Source of the DNA: Hymenochaete sp. R1
Lineage: Eukaryota; Basidiomycota; Agaricomycetes; Hymenochaetales; Hymenochaetaceae
Length of the DNA stretch: 62,657 bases
Direction of reading: 5' to 3'
Assembly: GCA_019400425.1 (NCBI GenBank)
Contig: JAFREE010000141.1
Span: forward strand, 1-62,657
This document shows positions 50,873-62,657 of this stretch, piece after piece. The position numbers and the translations under genes are program-made. Below the pieces are notes generated by a model. The model ran no database searches and was not told the DNA's origin. It saw only the letters and a program-made list of their open reading frames with translations. Within the stretch, counting starts at the first letter, position 1; every line of letters begins with the position of its first letter.

Positions 50873-51416
50873 GTAAGTTAGTCATTCTATTTCACTTCAT
50901 AGAGCTCAATAATTAGATCAATTTTTTAGACTTCTAACTATTCCAAGCAAACAAATAATAGTATTTATTTTTATATAGTGTGAACTAGTCTATTTCAAAC
51001 ATTAAACTAATATATCTCATATTTGTATCTATACCCTTTAACATGTTTCCTAAAGTAAGCTGTTTTCCAGTCAACATATAATGTTCTTAGACCTCAATGA
51101 TTAACAAATGTTGCTTATACATCACAAATGTGAAGTGTATGTAGTTTTTTTTGGTCTATGATTATAGTTATATTGAAAATTCTCATGCGAATGTATAATA
51201 ACAAATTCACATCTTTTTATTATGTACATAAGTATTTTGGCATAGATATATTGTATAATTAATGTTTCTTTGTTATAATTAATTTTTTTTCTCCAACTCT
51301 TTTCAAAAATCACAGCCACATTGGGTTGCTTGGCAAACCTGAAGTGGCTGTGTATCAAGACACATTATCAATTCTGGTGAATTTGGCAATACATGACAAT
51401 CTTCATTAATTACAAT
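50873..51416. other. Intergenic, nothing recognised
   Basis: AT-rich DNA between two solo LTRs without coherent frames. Confidence 0.45.
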
Positions 51417-51721
51417 TATCACAATTGCAGTACAACTATAGTGCAATGTTGATGATTGGGCAGAATGTCTAAGACCTAAAACTAACAAGCTCTAAGAGTT
51501 GTCTTTGCACTGCAAGAGAACTCAACAAGTTAATATTAGACTAGAGATAATACAAAGATACTTGGCAACAAGAGAACTCAATAAGAGGTCAAAAGTAAAG
51601 AAAGAGTCTCTGCAAGCAAGCACAGATTGAGGGTACAATCAACCATGAGAAAACATAAGTCAACTATATGCATGTGATGATTATGTCAGGAACACATGAA
51701 GAAAGCAAAGGATTTCTGACA
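51417..51721. mobile_element. Solo LTR, family B, copy 3 (305 bp, most diverged)
   Basis: It matches 49,870-50,182 through shared blocks such as AGAGAACTCAACAAGTTAA and AACTCAATAAGAGGTC, and ends TTTCTGACA. Flanks are ACAAT and GCAAC, alike only if two transitions are allowed, so it is probably the oldest of the three. Confidence 0.75.
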
Positions 51722-54700
51722 GCAACCAATAAATATTGCAACTTAAATCACTCAAATACCTTTGCTTTCAGACTTCACTTCTGATTATCAAAATATATTA
51801 ATACATCAAACAAAATAGAAGATGTTATAGCCCTTCTTATAAGAATATGTCTACCTCTTGACAAATGCTTATTGCTAAGTGTATATAAAGACATCTCTCT
51901 ATTGGAGGCACAAAAACACTGTTTCAGAATAGAATTTGAAATGAGAGAGAGATGTTTGCATACATGAATACAAATATACAGAATACAGTCATTTGATTGC
52001 AAACAATGGATGACAAAAAAAAAGATGAAAGAAAGATTACTTGATTGAATATCTTAAAAGTAATGAAACACAAAAATGTCTAGTCATCGGCTCTTAAAAA
52101 TTCTTCTATTTTGCTATGATTTCTGCATTTATACGTAAATAATTATCAAGTAAAAGATTGTATAGCTCGCTAGTTATTACTCCTGACCCTCTTTATCAGG
52201 CAACAGAAATGAATAATGGTGTAATAAAGTGCATATAGTGAGCTTTGAAGAATATTCTTTCTGACTGGATAGCTTCTACTAGAAGAGTCATTTTAAATTA
52301 TATGTAATGGAAATAGTGAGGTATTTGGAAATGTTTGGAAACTGTGTATAAGCCTATCTTTTTTGTCTAAAAGAAGAAGGGAAGAGACCCATTTCAGATT
52401 ATGCACATCAATTGGTCAACCAAATAGCATCTGTCCAGCATACAGCATAGGTAGTCATAAAAGTTCTTATACATTTGAAAAGATCCATGAATAACTTCAA
52501 TCAGTAAGCATAGCCTTATTGTTGATAATAGGAACAGTGTCATATGGAACTCAGAAGGATTGTATATTGACTTTTCACATGAATCATCAGAAAACAGCAA
52601 TACCTCCCCCAGATGTTCCTTGTGCATCGCTGAATCCATCAGATTCAGTGACACATCATGCTTCTTTCTGATGGGTACTATCAATTAAAGTCGGAGTATC
52701 ATTTGAACCAACTTCTGTGCTTTTAAACAAAATTACACAAGTCTATTTAGACTCAAACATACAAGTTTAGATGCACACTTGACATCGACCAATTAGAATC
52801 AAGCAACTTCATCAAATAAAGGTTTACTTAGTGTAGAACTCTTGGCATTTTTGCACAAATTATGATAGTCAAGACTATACAAGTCTTATTGGCATACCAG
52901 TAAAATAACTATTATTTATTTAATAGATATTCTCAATTCAGAGTAATCTTAGTGGAATGCATTTGACTCTCAAGCTCACGTCTTAGAAGAAAAACTTGCA
53001 CAGTCATATCTGCTAGAATTGACGATGTATATCATATATTAATCTTTTATTATTTCTTCCTCATTAAAAATATTGTATTATATACAAACTCTAATCAGAG
53101 ATACATCAATATATATCTAAGGGAATAAATAGAGACACAAAACATCATGTTGACAGATGAATAGGAAATATCTGCTTGAACAACTTAAGTCCCAAGTGCA
53201 AAAATTCACTTTATATACTAAAAATAGTACAACATCATGTGTGACACTTTAAAATAAACTTGTATGGAAGTGCCAAGCATTTTTTTTATTTGTACATTTA
53301 TGATCCTCAATTTAAATGCATCTGTTTTCAGCTATTTTCTCTATCAAAATAAATTTAAACATTGCTTCTGCAAATGTATACATAGCCAAGTTCATCTCTA
53401 CATGCTTCAAACTATTATCAGTCTTCATAGTATGAAGACTGAAGAGTCTGGCGGTGAGTCTGGACAATAAGTCTGTATTGCTCATATGAGATATACAAAG
53501 CTTCAAAGCTTCATCTAAGTTGCACTGTAAAGGTTTGAGCACATGATTTAGAAAAGAGAAGAAGGACTTACAATATTGTAAGGCAATATATATCCATTTT
53601 TATCAAGGATGTCCAACGGCATGCGTCCTGCATTAGAAAGAGTGAGTTTAATCACTGTGTCTTAAGTATCACATTCCCAAACCAAGTTGATGACTTCAGA
53701 AAAAAGCCAAGCTCCCAAAGAGAACTCTACATCTTCTTCTATTATGATGTACTTTATAAGTTTGTTTGTTAATATGTGCATAATAAACTCTTTGCTCTGC
53801 CTAAAAATTTCCATGGTGTGCACATATATGCTCACCATAGGTGATCCACCTCCAACTCTAGTAATGATGGCTTAAATATCTAAATGATCCAGCTCAATCT
53901 GCATAAGACCAGATGATGGGTATAGCTCTTTGAAATGCTACATTTCCTTTACAGAGCTTTTATATCAAGGTCAGTGATTATTACAGTCAATACACACATT
54001 ATGTGGATAACTAATGTGAGCACTGATCTCCTACCTGAGGATGACCATACCTCTCTTAATAGACATGTAATACGTAGGATTCCATAGGATAACCTTCATG
54101 ATATCTGACTATTTATAGTCAGCTGAAATAAAGACAATAAAAAAACAGCCAACTAATACAACAACTTACAAATGTAAAATGATAATCTGTTTCAACAATG
54201 GAGAAAGTAGGTCAGATATCCAAAAGGTTCAAGAAATACAGTATCAAAGAGGATATGTATTAGGACAGTAGAGGAGATAGGTAGTGATGATAGGATACCA
54301 GTGAAGATAGAGAAAAGAAGAGAGAATGAAAACTAGATAGCAATGTGAATGATGCTACTATTTTATAGCTTTCTGTAAGAAATAGACAACTACCAGCTAA
54401 GGTGAAGTGACTTCTGGTGAAAGTAAATATGCAAAATAGTGAGCATCTAAGTTTCTTTACAGAAGAAAGGCCTAAGACTGGCTTGACAGAAAATGCAAAT
54501 GCATAAAGATGTCTTGTCTGAACAATTGATAAATGTGAAAGCATCTTTAATTTCAAATATAATATAATACAAGCGCTGAGGCTTTGTAACATTCTATGCG
54601 CCAAAGAATCCATCAGATTCATTAATGCATTTTTAAAACATTCTGTCACTTTGTTCTTTATTGATATGTGGTTGTATTTCATTCACATAGCTATGATATA

Positions 54701-55013
54701 CCTCATTTTATCTGCTTTCCTTACCTATTATAGCATTCTTAATTGACTTTTAACAATGCTTTATCATCAAGTGGGCCTCAGTGACTTACAATCCGAGGGA
54801 TTCTCCAACATAATCAACTCATTGACTACTACAGTTTTATTGCATATTATTATGTGGCTCTTCATTCCCTTACAAAACAGTATGTAAATCTGAAATACAC
54901 ACTATTTTTATAAGGAAGCCAAAAGTCCAAAATTTCATGTGGCTTTCATAAACTAATTTTCTTGTATTATATAATGCAACATGTTGTTCTTGTTCTTATC
55001 ATCATTTTTTTTC
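51722..55013. other. Gene-free AT-rich stretch
   Basis: About 3.3 kb with only short frames, the longest on the minus strand at 54,260-54,682 (140 codons, hydrophobic, no motif). A CCATCAGATTCA word recurs at 52,636 and 54,609. No element ends, RNA genes or gene family were recognised. Confidence 0.4.
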
Positions 55014-55325
55014 TATCACGATCACAGTGCGTATTATAGTATGATGATGACGATACAGGCGGAAAGTCTAAGATCTCCTACTAGTGAGCTCTACAAGTTA
55101 TCTTCACACTGTGAGAGAACTCAACAAGTTAAATATATTACTGTAGAAGATAATATAAGAATGCTTGCCTGTGAGAGAACTCAATAAGAGGTCAAAAGTA
55201 AAGAAAGAGTCTCTCCAAGCATGCATGGGTTAAGGGCAGAATGAAGCATGAGAAAATGTAAGACCAACTATATGCACGTGACAATTATATTAGGAACAAA
55301 TAAAGGAAACAATAGATTCCTGATA
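55014..55325. mobile_element. Solo LTR, family B, copy 2 (312 bp)
   Basis: TATCACGATCACAG...TTCCTGATA, both ends mutated by one transition from TG...CA. Flanks TTTTC and CTTTC differ by one transition, which supports a 5-bp target duplication. It is closest in sequence to the copy at 49,870. Confidence 0.85.
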
Positions 55326-55431
55326 CTTTCACTATGAGAATTAAAAAAAAAATGTGACATTTAAGATTCTGGTTGACAACCACTGTCTTTCTTCCTTCTC
55401 CACCCACCATTCCCATTACCCATTTTTCAAA

Positions 55432-56455
55432 ATGTCCTCACTTCTCCTCATCACTCCAAACTCTTCCACTACTGAGATCACCCCTTGCCGCTTCATCCAT
55501 TAGTCTAAAGAGGATGTAAAGGTTCTGTCCGCCACATGTGCCATACTCAAGCTAGAAGAGATCTCAAGGCGACGTGTCAGCCCACACTATTACCTATGGG
55601 ACTGCAAGAAAGCACAGGATGTTTGGTGTAATTCTCCCACTGATCGCCCAAAGTTTCTTGGATTTTCTAGCCTATCTATGGACCATCTGATCATGCTTGA
55701 TGTCCTCAAGACATCCAAGGATACCAAATGCTATAGTGCATTTCTTTCTCATGTTGTTGCAAACCTTGACAAGCACCATCGGTGGTTTGTCCAGTCCATC
55801 ATCAAAGACAAGGATGCCGCCATCGAGCCTGGTATGAAGGTGGCAATAAAGGTCTTCAAGAATATGTGGATCTGTGCAAATATGAATATAACAGTCAGAA
55901 AGGTACTCAAGGGCTTGGAGGTGCTTCCGAAGGAAGTTTACAAAAAAAGGGAGCTTGTAGCCACCCAAAACTATGGTACACCTCTTTCTTTTCTCTCTCT
56001 CTCTTTAAATTCTTGTTAAATTTGTTATAGGTAAGGATAGATTCTATGTTTGACACATGTTTTGATAGACTCCGCTAAACTGACAATGTCATCCACAGAC
56101 GTCTTTTTGAGACTCTTTTTAATAAGTATATTCCTTTAACATGCTGTGAATAGGTGAAGCCACACATTAATACCACAATGGAGGAATTAGCAATGCTTAC
56201 CATCAACTCATAGTGTTGCAAGGCTAGGAATATACTCAAATAATATGGATACTTCTACAATAAAGCCAAGTCCTTGTTTGAAGCATTCTAGAAGAATCCA
56301 AAACTGGATGCTAGGAACAATCAGCCCCTTGATCGTATGTAAATGGTGCTCAACCACTTGAGAATCTTCTGCAAGGGTACTTGGAGGGATATAGCAAAAA
56401 TAATGATCAAGACTGAATACATCAAGCACATGCCGTTATTGTAGCACTTAAATAC
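55432..56455 (+). pseudogene. Unidentified decayed gene A
   Basis: An ATG at 55,432-55,434 opens a frame of about 181 codons to a GGTAC donor at 55,976, interrupted only by TAG at 55,501-55,503 where CAG fits. It reads through VLSATCAILKLEEISRRRVS and HHRWFVQSIIKDKDAAIEPG. After a TTATAG acceptor a second coherent frame (from 56,031; KPHINTTMEELAMLTINS, FCKGTWRDIAKIMIKTEYIK) contains about eight TAG or TAA codons and no TGA. The junction does not keep frame cleanly. No domain was recognised. It lies just downstream of a solo LTR. Confidence 0.55.
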
Positions 56456-58708
56456 TAATATGTGCTGATGTATTTTAGTAACTATACAGATAGATTTTAA
56501 TTTCATTATACTCATCATTTGTATAAATCAAAATTAGATCAGATAACCTTGAACCTGAGTGAATATTCATTGCAAGAAATGTTTTTCATCTTTGAAATAT
56601 TGAAAAATCAATGCTTCCTAATATTGAAGCACATCTCCAATTGCATTGATCCAATTGTAATTATATAATAATTATCTATTTCCCAGCATATGTTATTAAA
56701 TGATATGGCAACATATTCTTTTATCTTTATTAGCTCAATCATAAATATCATCTTTTCAGTAGTCTAGCATAAAATAATTTAAACCTAAACATAATTATCA
56801 ACAAAAACTATTCAACTAACTTGGAATGATGCTGTTGACTTTACTATATTAAGCATACAGTGTCACAATGCTGTAATAATGGAATCAAATTCTTTTTGTT
56901 CCCTCCACATCATATTCATTAAATCTTGATAAAATAGCAGTGTTTAAAATTTTAAACTACTGTTTACTAACTTTGCATCTAGAACTCTGTCAGATTTTAC
57001 ACTGTCAATTCACATGTGTACTACTTCACATACATCACATCGACTGCACTCCTTTTAATTAGCCTTTCTCTTGGACTACAACAATGCACAATTAATTTTC
57101 TTGTCAGTGTCTAAACAAAATGTCTAAAATAGAGGGGTTAAAATTCTCATTTAGCCTTTTGTAAATCCCTTTAACTATATAATGTAATAGCCATTGATAA
57201 AAAGGTAAGCCATTTGAAAGATATGAGGATATAATAATGCATCTAATACTTGAATAATGAGGTATAGTCAAAGTGTCCAAAGAAAATGTAATCAAGCAGT
57301 CAATGCAACATGTCAAAGTCCAATTTGTGCTCTATGCTCTCCTGTATCAGACTCAATGTGTCATATTGTTGATGATCTCAACCCTCTACCGATGCTTGAG
57401 CTATCACTGAAGAAGTAGTTCTAGTGGTTTGCATCAACCTTGTCTCTCATATGACAATAGATTCTATTAATCTCATATTACTCATTCTTCTTTCATCTAC
57501 TCCTCATCTGCCCAACATCACGTCATGGCTTGGATATTCTTCTTCTAACAGTAACAGATCAATTGTTGGAATATATATATAATAAAGAGAAAGAAGAACT
57601 CAAGTACATACTAGTTTAGCTTCACATTCAACGACAGCCACATGTACCTTTGCAAGCAGCACTGGATTCTCTCTCAGTGGGAGCTTTTACTACAGATACA
57701 ATGTTATATGCAGTTTCTCACTATTTTTTGATGAATGTGAGAACCTACTATTATAAAATAAAAAGCAATTAAACACTAACCTTATCATAAAAGAAGCTAG
57801 AGATGCACCCTATCATCACACAATAGAGGTTCCTCATTACAAATAAAATCTCTACCACTAGTGCTATAGTAGCTCTTCTGGCCACTCATTCAGCTTCTTC
57901 AATCAACAGCTTCTTTGGGGTTGTTCTTGTCATACCTTCTACTTACTGGACCCTAGTAGCATAGAGGTGGCTTTTTCATTTCTCTCCAAGGTCTATAGCA
58001 TTGAAAAGACACCATAAGGTGAGGTTCAAAGGAAAGTATTGAGAATGACGGATAGAAGTAAAGCTCTTCTTGATGGACCATAGTCTCTCATTTTTAAAGC
58101 TCCTAACTCTTTCTCATACTATTATATCTATTGTTCCAGACCCTGATACAGAACAAAACATATAAAAGGTACAATTGAGTGACACAAATACTATTTATAG
58201 TATGTTGTAACTGTTACAGAGACTATGTACTATCAAATCTGATAGAATCAATCTCGCAGCACTTTATTAATTCATATTATTATCTCTCCCTTCACACTAT
58301 TTTAAGAATGACATGTGACCTTATTATATAATACCTACTATAGCATTTGGGAACAAGTGTATTATTGCCATTTTTCTCTTATATCTTTCATTTTATGACA
58401 CAAACATATTATAAATAAACTTAAATTGTTAAAATATTATATTGCTACACTTTGCACTCAAACAAAAGGATTATTTTGTAGTTCAATTAATTAAAATAGT
58501 ATTTTGTGTCACCAAATCTGCCAGATTTGAAGGTGCAAGCATTGTGTATAGACCCACAACTATGTGGCTTTGTTGCATCAATCAACATGAGTTAGCTAAG
58601 TTGTGGTTGACATGCATAGCCCTGCGTGTCATTTACATTGATTTTCTTTCTTTAACCAACACATCTACAATATCCACATCTACAACTTTCTCAACTTTTA
58701 CATATAAA
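56456..58708. other. Intergenic, nothing recognised
   Basis: AT-rich sequence with short frames. The pyrimidine-rich CTTTCTTTAACCAACACATC at about 58,648-58,667 looks like the 5' leader of the next gene. Confidence 0.4.
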
Positions 58709-61700
58709 ATGTCAGAAGATTCAAACTCCATCATCTCTATCACATACCAGACAGCTCGTAGACTATCTGCTCCATTCTATCACACTGTTAATGAATACTC
58801 CAAACTCACAGATGAAGATTCCACTCCCAATTCAAACTAGCTTGTGGTACAACACTATCTTTTTGACCTAGTTACTTCAGAAGAGAATACTTGTGTCTGA
58901 GCATTGAATAGCAAGGATTACAAGGAGAGGTCTCCCGCTCATGCTACTCTCAGTACCAAAGCCAGTGGTGGGCTTGGCTCTCTTATTGAAGAATATTGTT
59001 CTTAATCAGATTTTATATATCATCAATCCTAACGTGAACCTACAGCCAATACAGTTTTTTTTGAACAGCCGATGAAATTAACTGGCAACAAACCAAATGT
59101 GGTCATTATAAGGAATATGTTCACAACATATACAAACTGGACTGCGACTTGGACAAAATATTGCACCTCTTAGTCCATTGTATTTAACTCCTTTTCTTCC
59201 CTCAACTAAGCTAGTGATCATGTCATCACAACTGCTCTGAAACATCAATAGGCATCACTGGCAAAGGGTCTAGCCAGACTTGCAGATTATTCAGACCATA
59301 ACAAGGACACTTTGCGTATGAAAGCAAATATCTCCCTCGCTGTACTTGATCTTCTTGCACCTATAAAGGTAAGCAGAACATCAATGCATATCATTATATC
59401 TTCCATTTTTTTCATACTGTTCTGGCCTTTGTTTTATTAGCATTCTCAAGAGCTTAAACAGTGCAAGTTGTATGGTCTCACCATCTTATATACCCAGTAA
59501 AAGTTTGATGCTGCAAAGGAGAAGTAGGTTAGTGAGGTGGAACAATAACCTTTCAAAAGCTTTTCTGGTGTCAAGGATTTGTCTTTCATGAATCTTATCT
59601 TATCAGTTTTTTCATCTTCAAATAATCTCATAATTGCTAGTGCATTGACCTTCTTATAGGTCGCTGTTTGATTAGGAGCCTTTGAAGTTAGTTCAGAACA
59701 AGAAAGACAATGATTTCCTTTGTCCTCTTTATGTTGCCGTAGCCATATCTCCTCTGTATCTACTCAGACTATATAAGTATGTGACTTCTGCATTGGGTAG
59801 ACTATTAATGAAAAGCTTCCTTATAGTATATTTTATTCTCATTCTCTATTCAATATTTTACTCATGATTCATCAGCTATCCTTACTCCTAAGGCTTCATC
59901 CTGACACAAAGAGTACTGAGATTGAATATAACCTCTTTTGTCTCATTCTTGAGGTTGCAGTCAATGGTGCCAACACTCTCTTTCCTGAAATGACTAGGAT
60001 AGTTAATTCTCAATGTGACATCTCTGGATGTGTTCTCACACAGCATATATGGAATAAGGATCTTACGTATGCAGACATGTTATAGCCAACCAGCTTGAGA
60101 TAGCACAGAACAGGGTATGCATCCTTACTAACGTTATGGACCATGAGACAAAGAGGAAGATGCAATCAAAGAAAGATCTGACACTTCTTGACATCACAGA
60201 TCCGACTTAGGGAACAGAAGGTATTGAGGGTGAAGAAGGCAAAGAACAGCCTCAAGATGATGTTAACGTGATACCTAATTGTGAGCAAGTCGGACTTGTT
60301 CAAGATGATAGGAATGCGGAGCTTAAGACAGAGCACATCCAGGTACATAAGGGGACAACTAAGTCAGATCTCACACCCCACCAAGACAATTTTGACAACC
60401 ACCAGAGCAATACAGATGCCGATGATATTGACAACATCCAGCATAATAATCAAGAGCTACCTTCACAAGGCTCTACCTCCACTCAAGGTCATCCAAACCC
60501 TCACAACACATGGAACAAAAGGAAGGCCCCTCAACAGCCTACCTCGGAGTCTGCACCCAAACCAAAGAAGTCAAACAAGAGGAAGGAAGTACCAGGGAAA
60601 GTATGATCCCATAAAATGGCAAAGAAACAGAAAAAGCAAGCAATGATAACCCTTCATCCAGTTCGCTCAGAGACTCAAAGGAAGAATCTCCGCATATGCT
60701 CAGAATTCAAGATGCCTGGACTGGATGCGCTTTTGGTAAGTCTGTCTCTTGGTTTAGAAATGCTCATACTCACACTCCAGATAGGTGCTTTGCGTACAAA
60801 AGAACATAGTTGGAGTGTTTATGCATTTGCAAATGGCTCTACTTAAGAGCCTCTTGAGCGATGAAATGATGAACATTAAGGTCCTTTCTGAAGATTTAGA
60901 CATGTTTACCAAGGAGAACTTACACAAATGTTCTCCATCCTGCAATCTGGCCTTGGACATCCAACTCATAGCTAAGATCTCATTCTAGACACCCACTGGA
61001 AAGGTGCATTTCAGTCAAACTCTGTTTATAGACTATATTTAACTTTTATATCAATAGATATTAGAGTCTATGAATCTTCCCAACATGTGTCCTTCTCAAA
61101 CATCCCAAGATGTTGTTCAAATTCATAGGAATAAGTAGGAGAAATTAAGCACAAAGGAGAAGAAGGATTTCATCAAGAGTTTCAACATGCACGTCTATAG
61201 CAAGGCTCCTTTGGCTGTAGGTGACATTAATAGATAGGACATAGAAAATATAGAGCGCTATGTGGATTTAGACTTGAACTACATTATTTAAGGTAAGTCT
61301 ATCTTGCGTTTATATTGCATGCACTGTAAGACTTAATCTATTTATCTTTAGATCAAGTATACCTTTCTTCTACTCTAAAAAATGCATCAGTCAAATGTAT
61401 TAAAGAGCAGCTGGAAACTCAATTGGAGGAATTGGGGTAGTATTGCTGTGCGACTTTATGTCTCCTTTTCAACTGTCAGACGTCTATGACCCAGCAAGAG
61501 AGGAACATATTTTGTTTGAACTACCTTAACATTCCTGTAGTGGACAATATTAAGTTGATGTAAGTCCTGATATTTTCTTCTTCTTTAATAAACTATCTCT
61601 AATACTCTTCAATAAAATGTTTGATACCTTTTCATGCAACATCATAAGACATGGCAGAGAAAAGAAAGAGATGACACTCACGACTTATATCAATTAGCTC

Positions 61701-62657
61701 GATATAGCTAAGCAATGGGCCATTATCTCAATAAAAGACACCATTAGCAGCTTTTATATCGATGGTGGAGGCCTTTTGATGCACATCCACTTTTGGAGTG
61801 ACATCAAAATATAGTTCATGATTTGCAAGATCCCTAGGGTTAAACTCCCACATTTAATCTACTCTAAGGAAGAGGACTTTTTTGTCTGTATTCTGTTCAT
61901 TCTGGCTAAAGAAGATGATCTGTAAGTAACTTAATAAGTATTCTCTTATCTAATCTCTAACTCAAACTCTTTAGATATATGCTACCAGGCCAAGAGCATA
62001 TGGTGACGACTCCCATCAACTGCATCATGATAGGAGGCCACTATTATAACATAGACACAATGCACCATATATTGGAGATGCTTATCATCAAGTATTATCA
62101 TAGGATTACATTAACAAATGCTGCACATCCTAAGGCCCATCTCCTCATCATTCAATGGTGCATGTCAATGAGGGATTAGTTAAGATCTAATCCTAATGCC
62201 TTAAGTAAGTACTCTACATTGTTTGATCTAAATCAATCATCTCATTCACATTCTATCATTAGCTTAGCTTGTAGACAATAGTAACCTTGCCGAATTCCTG
62301 TGGCCAATATTTACCATCATATTCATTGTTCGTAACCTTGATGTCCTGGACTTGTAACTTCTAGAAAACACGGACACTACTCCTTAGCACGGTATAGACG
62401 ACTTCAATCAAGACTGGGCTATTAGAGTTTCTCTTTGACATCTCCAAATCTGCCGGAATTCCGCATGCAAAGTCTCATTACTACAATATTATATAACATT
62501 GTTCTCTCTTATTTAAACCAGTTTAACTCATTTCCCTAAATATACGCTACTCTATGATGGTCACCGAGGGGTTTTATTCGAAAGCTATGTTCTACGGTGT
62601 CGCCTGAGCTAAAATCAAAAAGCAAGAGCTAAGCGTGGGCTAGATTGTAAAATTGTC
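58709..62657 (+). pseudogene. Unidentified decayed multi-exon gene B, cut by window end
   Basis: It starts at ATG 58,709-58,711 (MSEDSNSIISITYQTARRLS) after a pyrimidine-rich leader. The first exon reaches about 59,368 with seven or more TAG, TAA or TGA codons but otherwise one frame. Coherent pieces follow at 59,444-59,660, 59,865-60,085, 60,090-60,735 (hydrophilic, Q/N/S/T-rich with basic KKSNKRKE and KKQKKQ clusters), 61,060-61,290, 61,345-61,560, 61,650-61,920, 61,975-62,205, 62,270-62,500 and a last piece near 62,552 (MVTEGFYSKAMFYGVA). Many are bordered by GTAAGT and TAG acceptors. Likely once a nuclear protein, judging only from the basic clusters. The family is unknown. Confidence 0.5.

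Noticed and set aside
49870..51721. Family B LTR pair as a retrotransposon 1.2 kb apart
   Set aside because: Different flanking duplications, no internal coding remnant, and another solo LTR (family A) lies between.

Overview
The window looks like a repeat-rich accessory region of a filamentous fungal genome, probably a basidiomycete. The evidence is genes split by many 47-75 bp GT-AG introns, solo LTRs, a Tc1/mariner element, and a P-loop gene family I associate with Agaricomycetes. There are no prokaryotic gene features. Base composition changes sharply. Positions 180-5,950 are CpG-rich and hold an open multi-exon gene. Most of the rest is AT-rich and CpG-poor, with genes broken by TAG/TAA codons where CAG, CAA or TGG is expected. 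That pattern resembles repeat-induced or methylation-driven C-to-T decay.

The main theme is a SNF2-like helicase family present three times on the minus strand. Copy 1 (169-4968) can be read as 14 exons, about 1,364 residues, without a stop. Copy 2 (43,759-49,139) is a decayed duplicate that includes about 1.5 kb of upstream DNA; its start codon has become ATA and it carries at least six nonsense codons. Copy 3 (about 28,985-33,561) is a more distant paralog broken by stops, a 33-bp minisatellite and a solo LTR. All three have lysine where the motif II (DEAH) glutamate is expected. The last codons of copy 1 lie inside an LTR, so its C-terminus has been replaced.

Layout: 1-179 LTR end; 169-4968 SNF2 copy 1; 4,969-6,060 upstream region with TA tract and palindromes; about 6,580-10,580 decayed P-loop gene (minus); 11,984-13,115 and 13,968-15,436 two unidentified decayed genes; 18,045-18,555 a small membrane RING-H2 gene; 19-25 kb an extremely AT-rich block with large inverted repeats and decayed copies of a repeat that is better preserved at 36-38 kb; 25.8-30.3 kb solo LTRs of two families; 28.9-33.6 kb SNF2 copy 3; 41,611-43,202 a complete Tc1/mariner element with long TIRs; 43.8-50.5 kb SNF2 copy 2; 49.9-55.3 kb four solo LTRs; 55.4-62.7 kb two unidentified decayed plus-strand genes, the last running off the window.

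There is no obvious operon-like cooperation. The order of events that can be read is: duplication of a helicase gene with its promoter, then LTR insertions (one into copy 2's promoter with the empty site kept at copy 1, one into copy 3, one into the end of copy 1), with C-to-T decay of nearly everything but copy 1. Exon boundaries were derived by hand from splice signals and reading frame; nothing was confirmed by database search.
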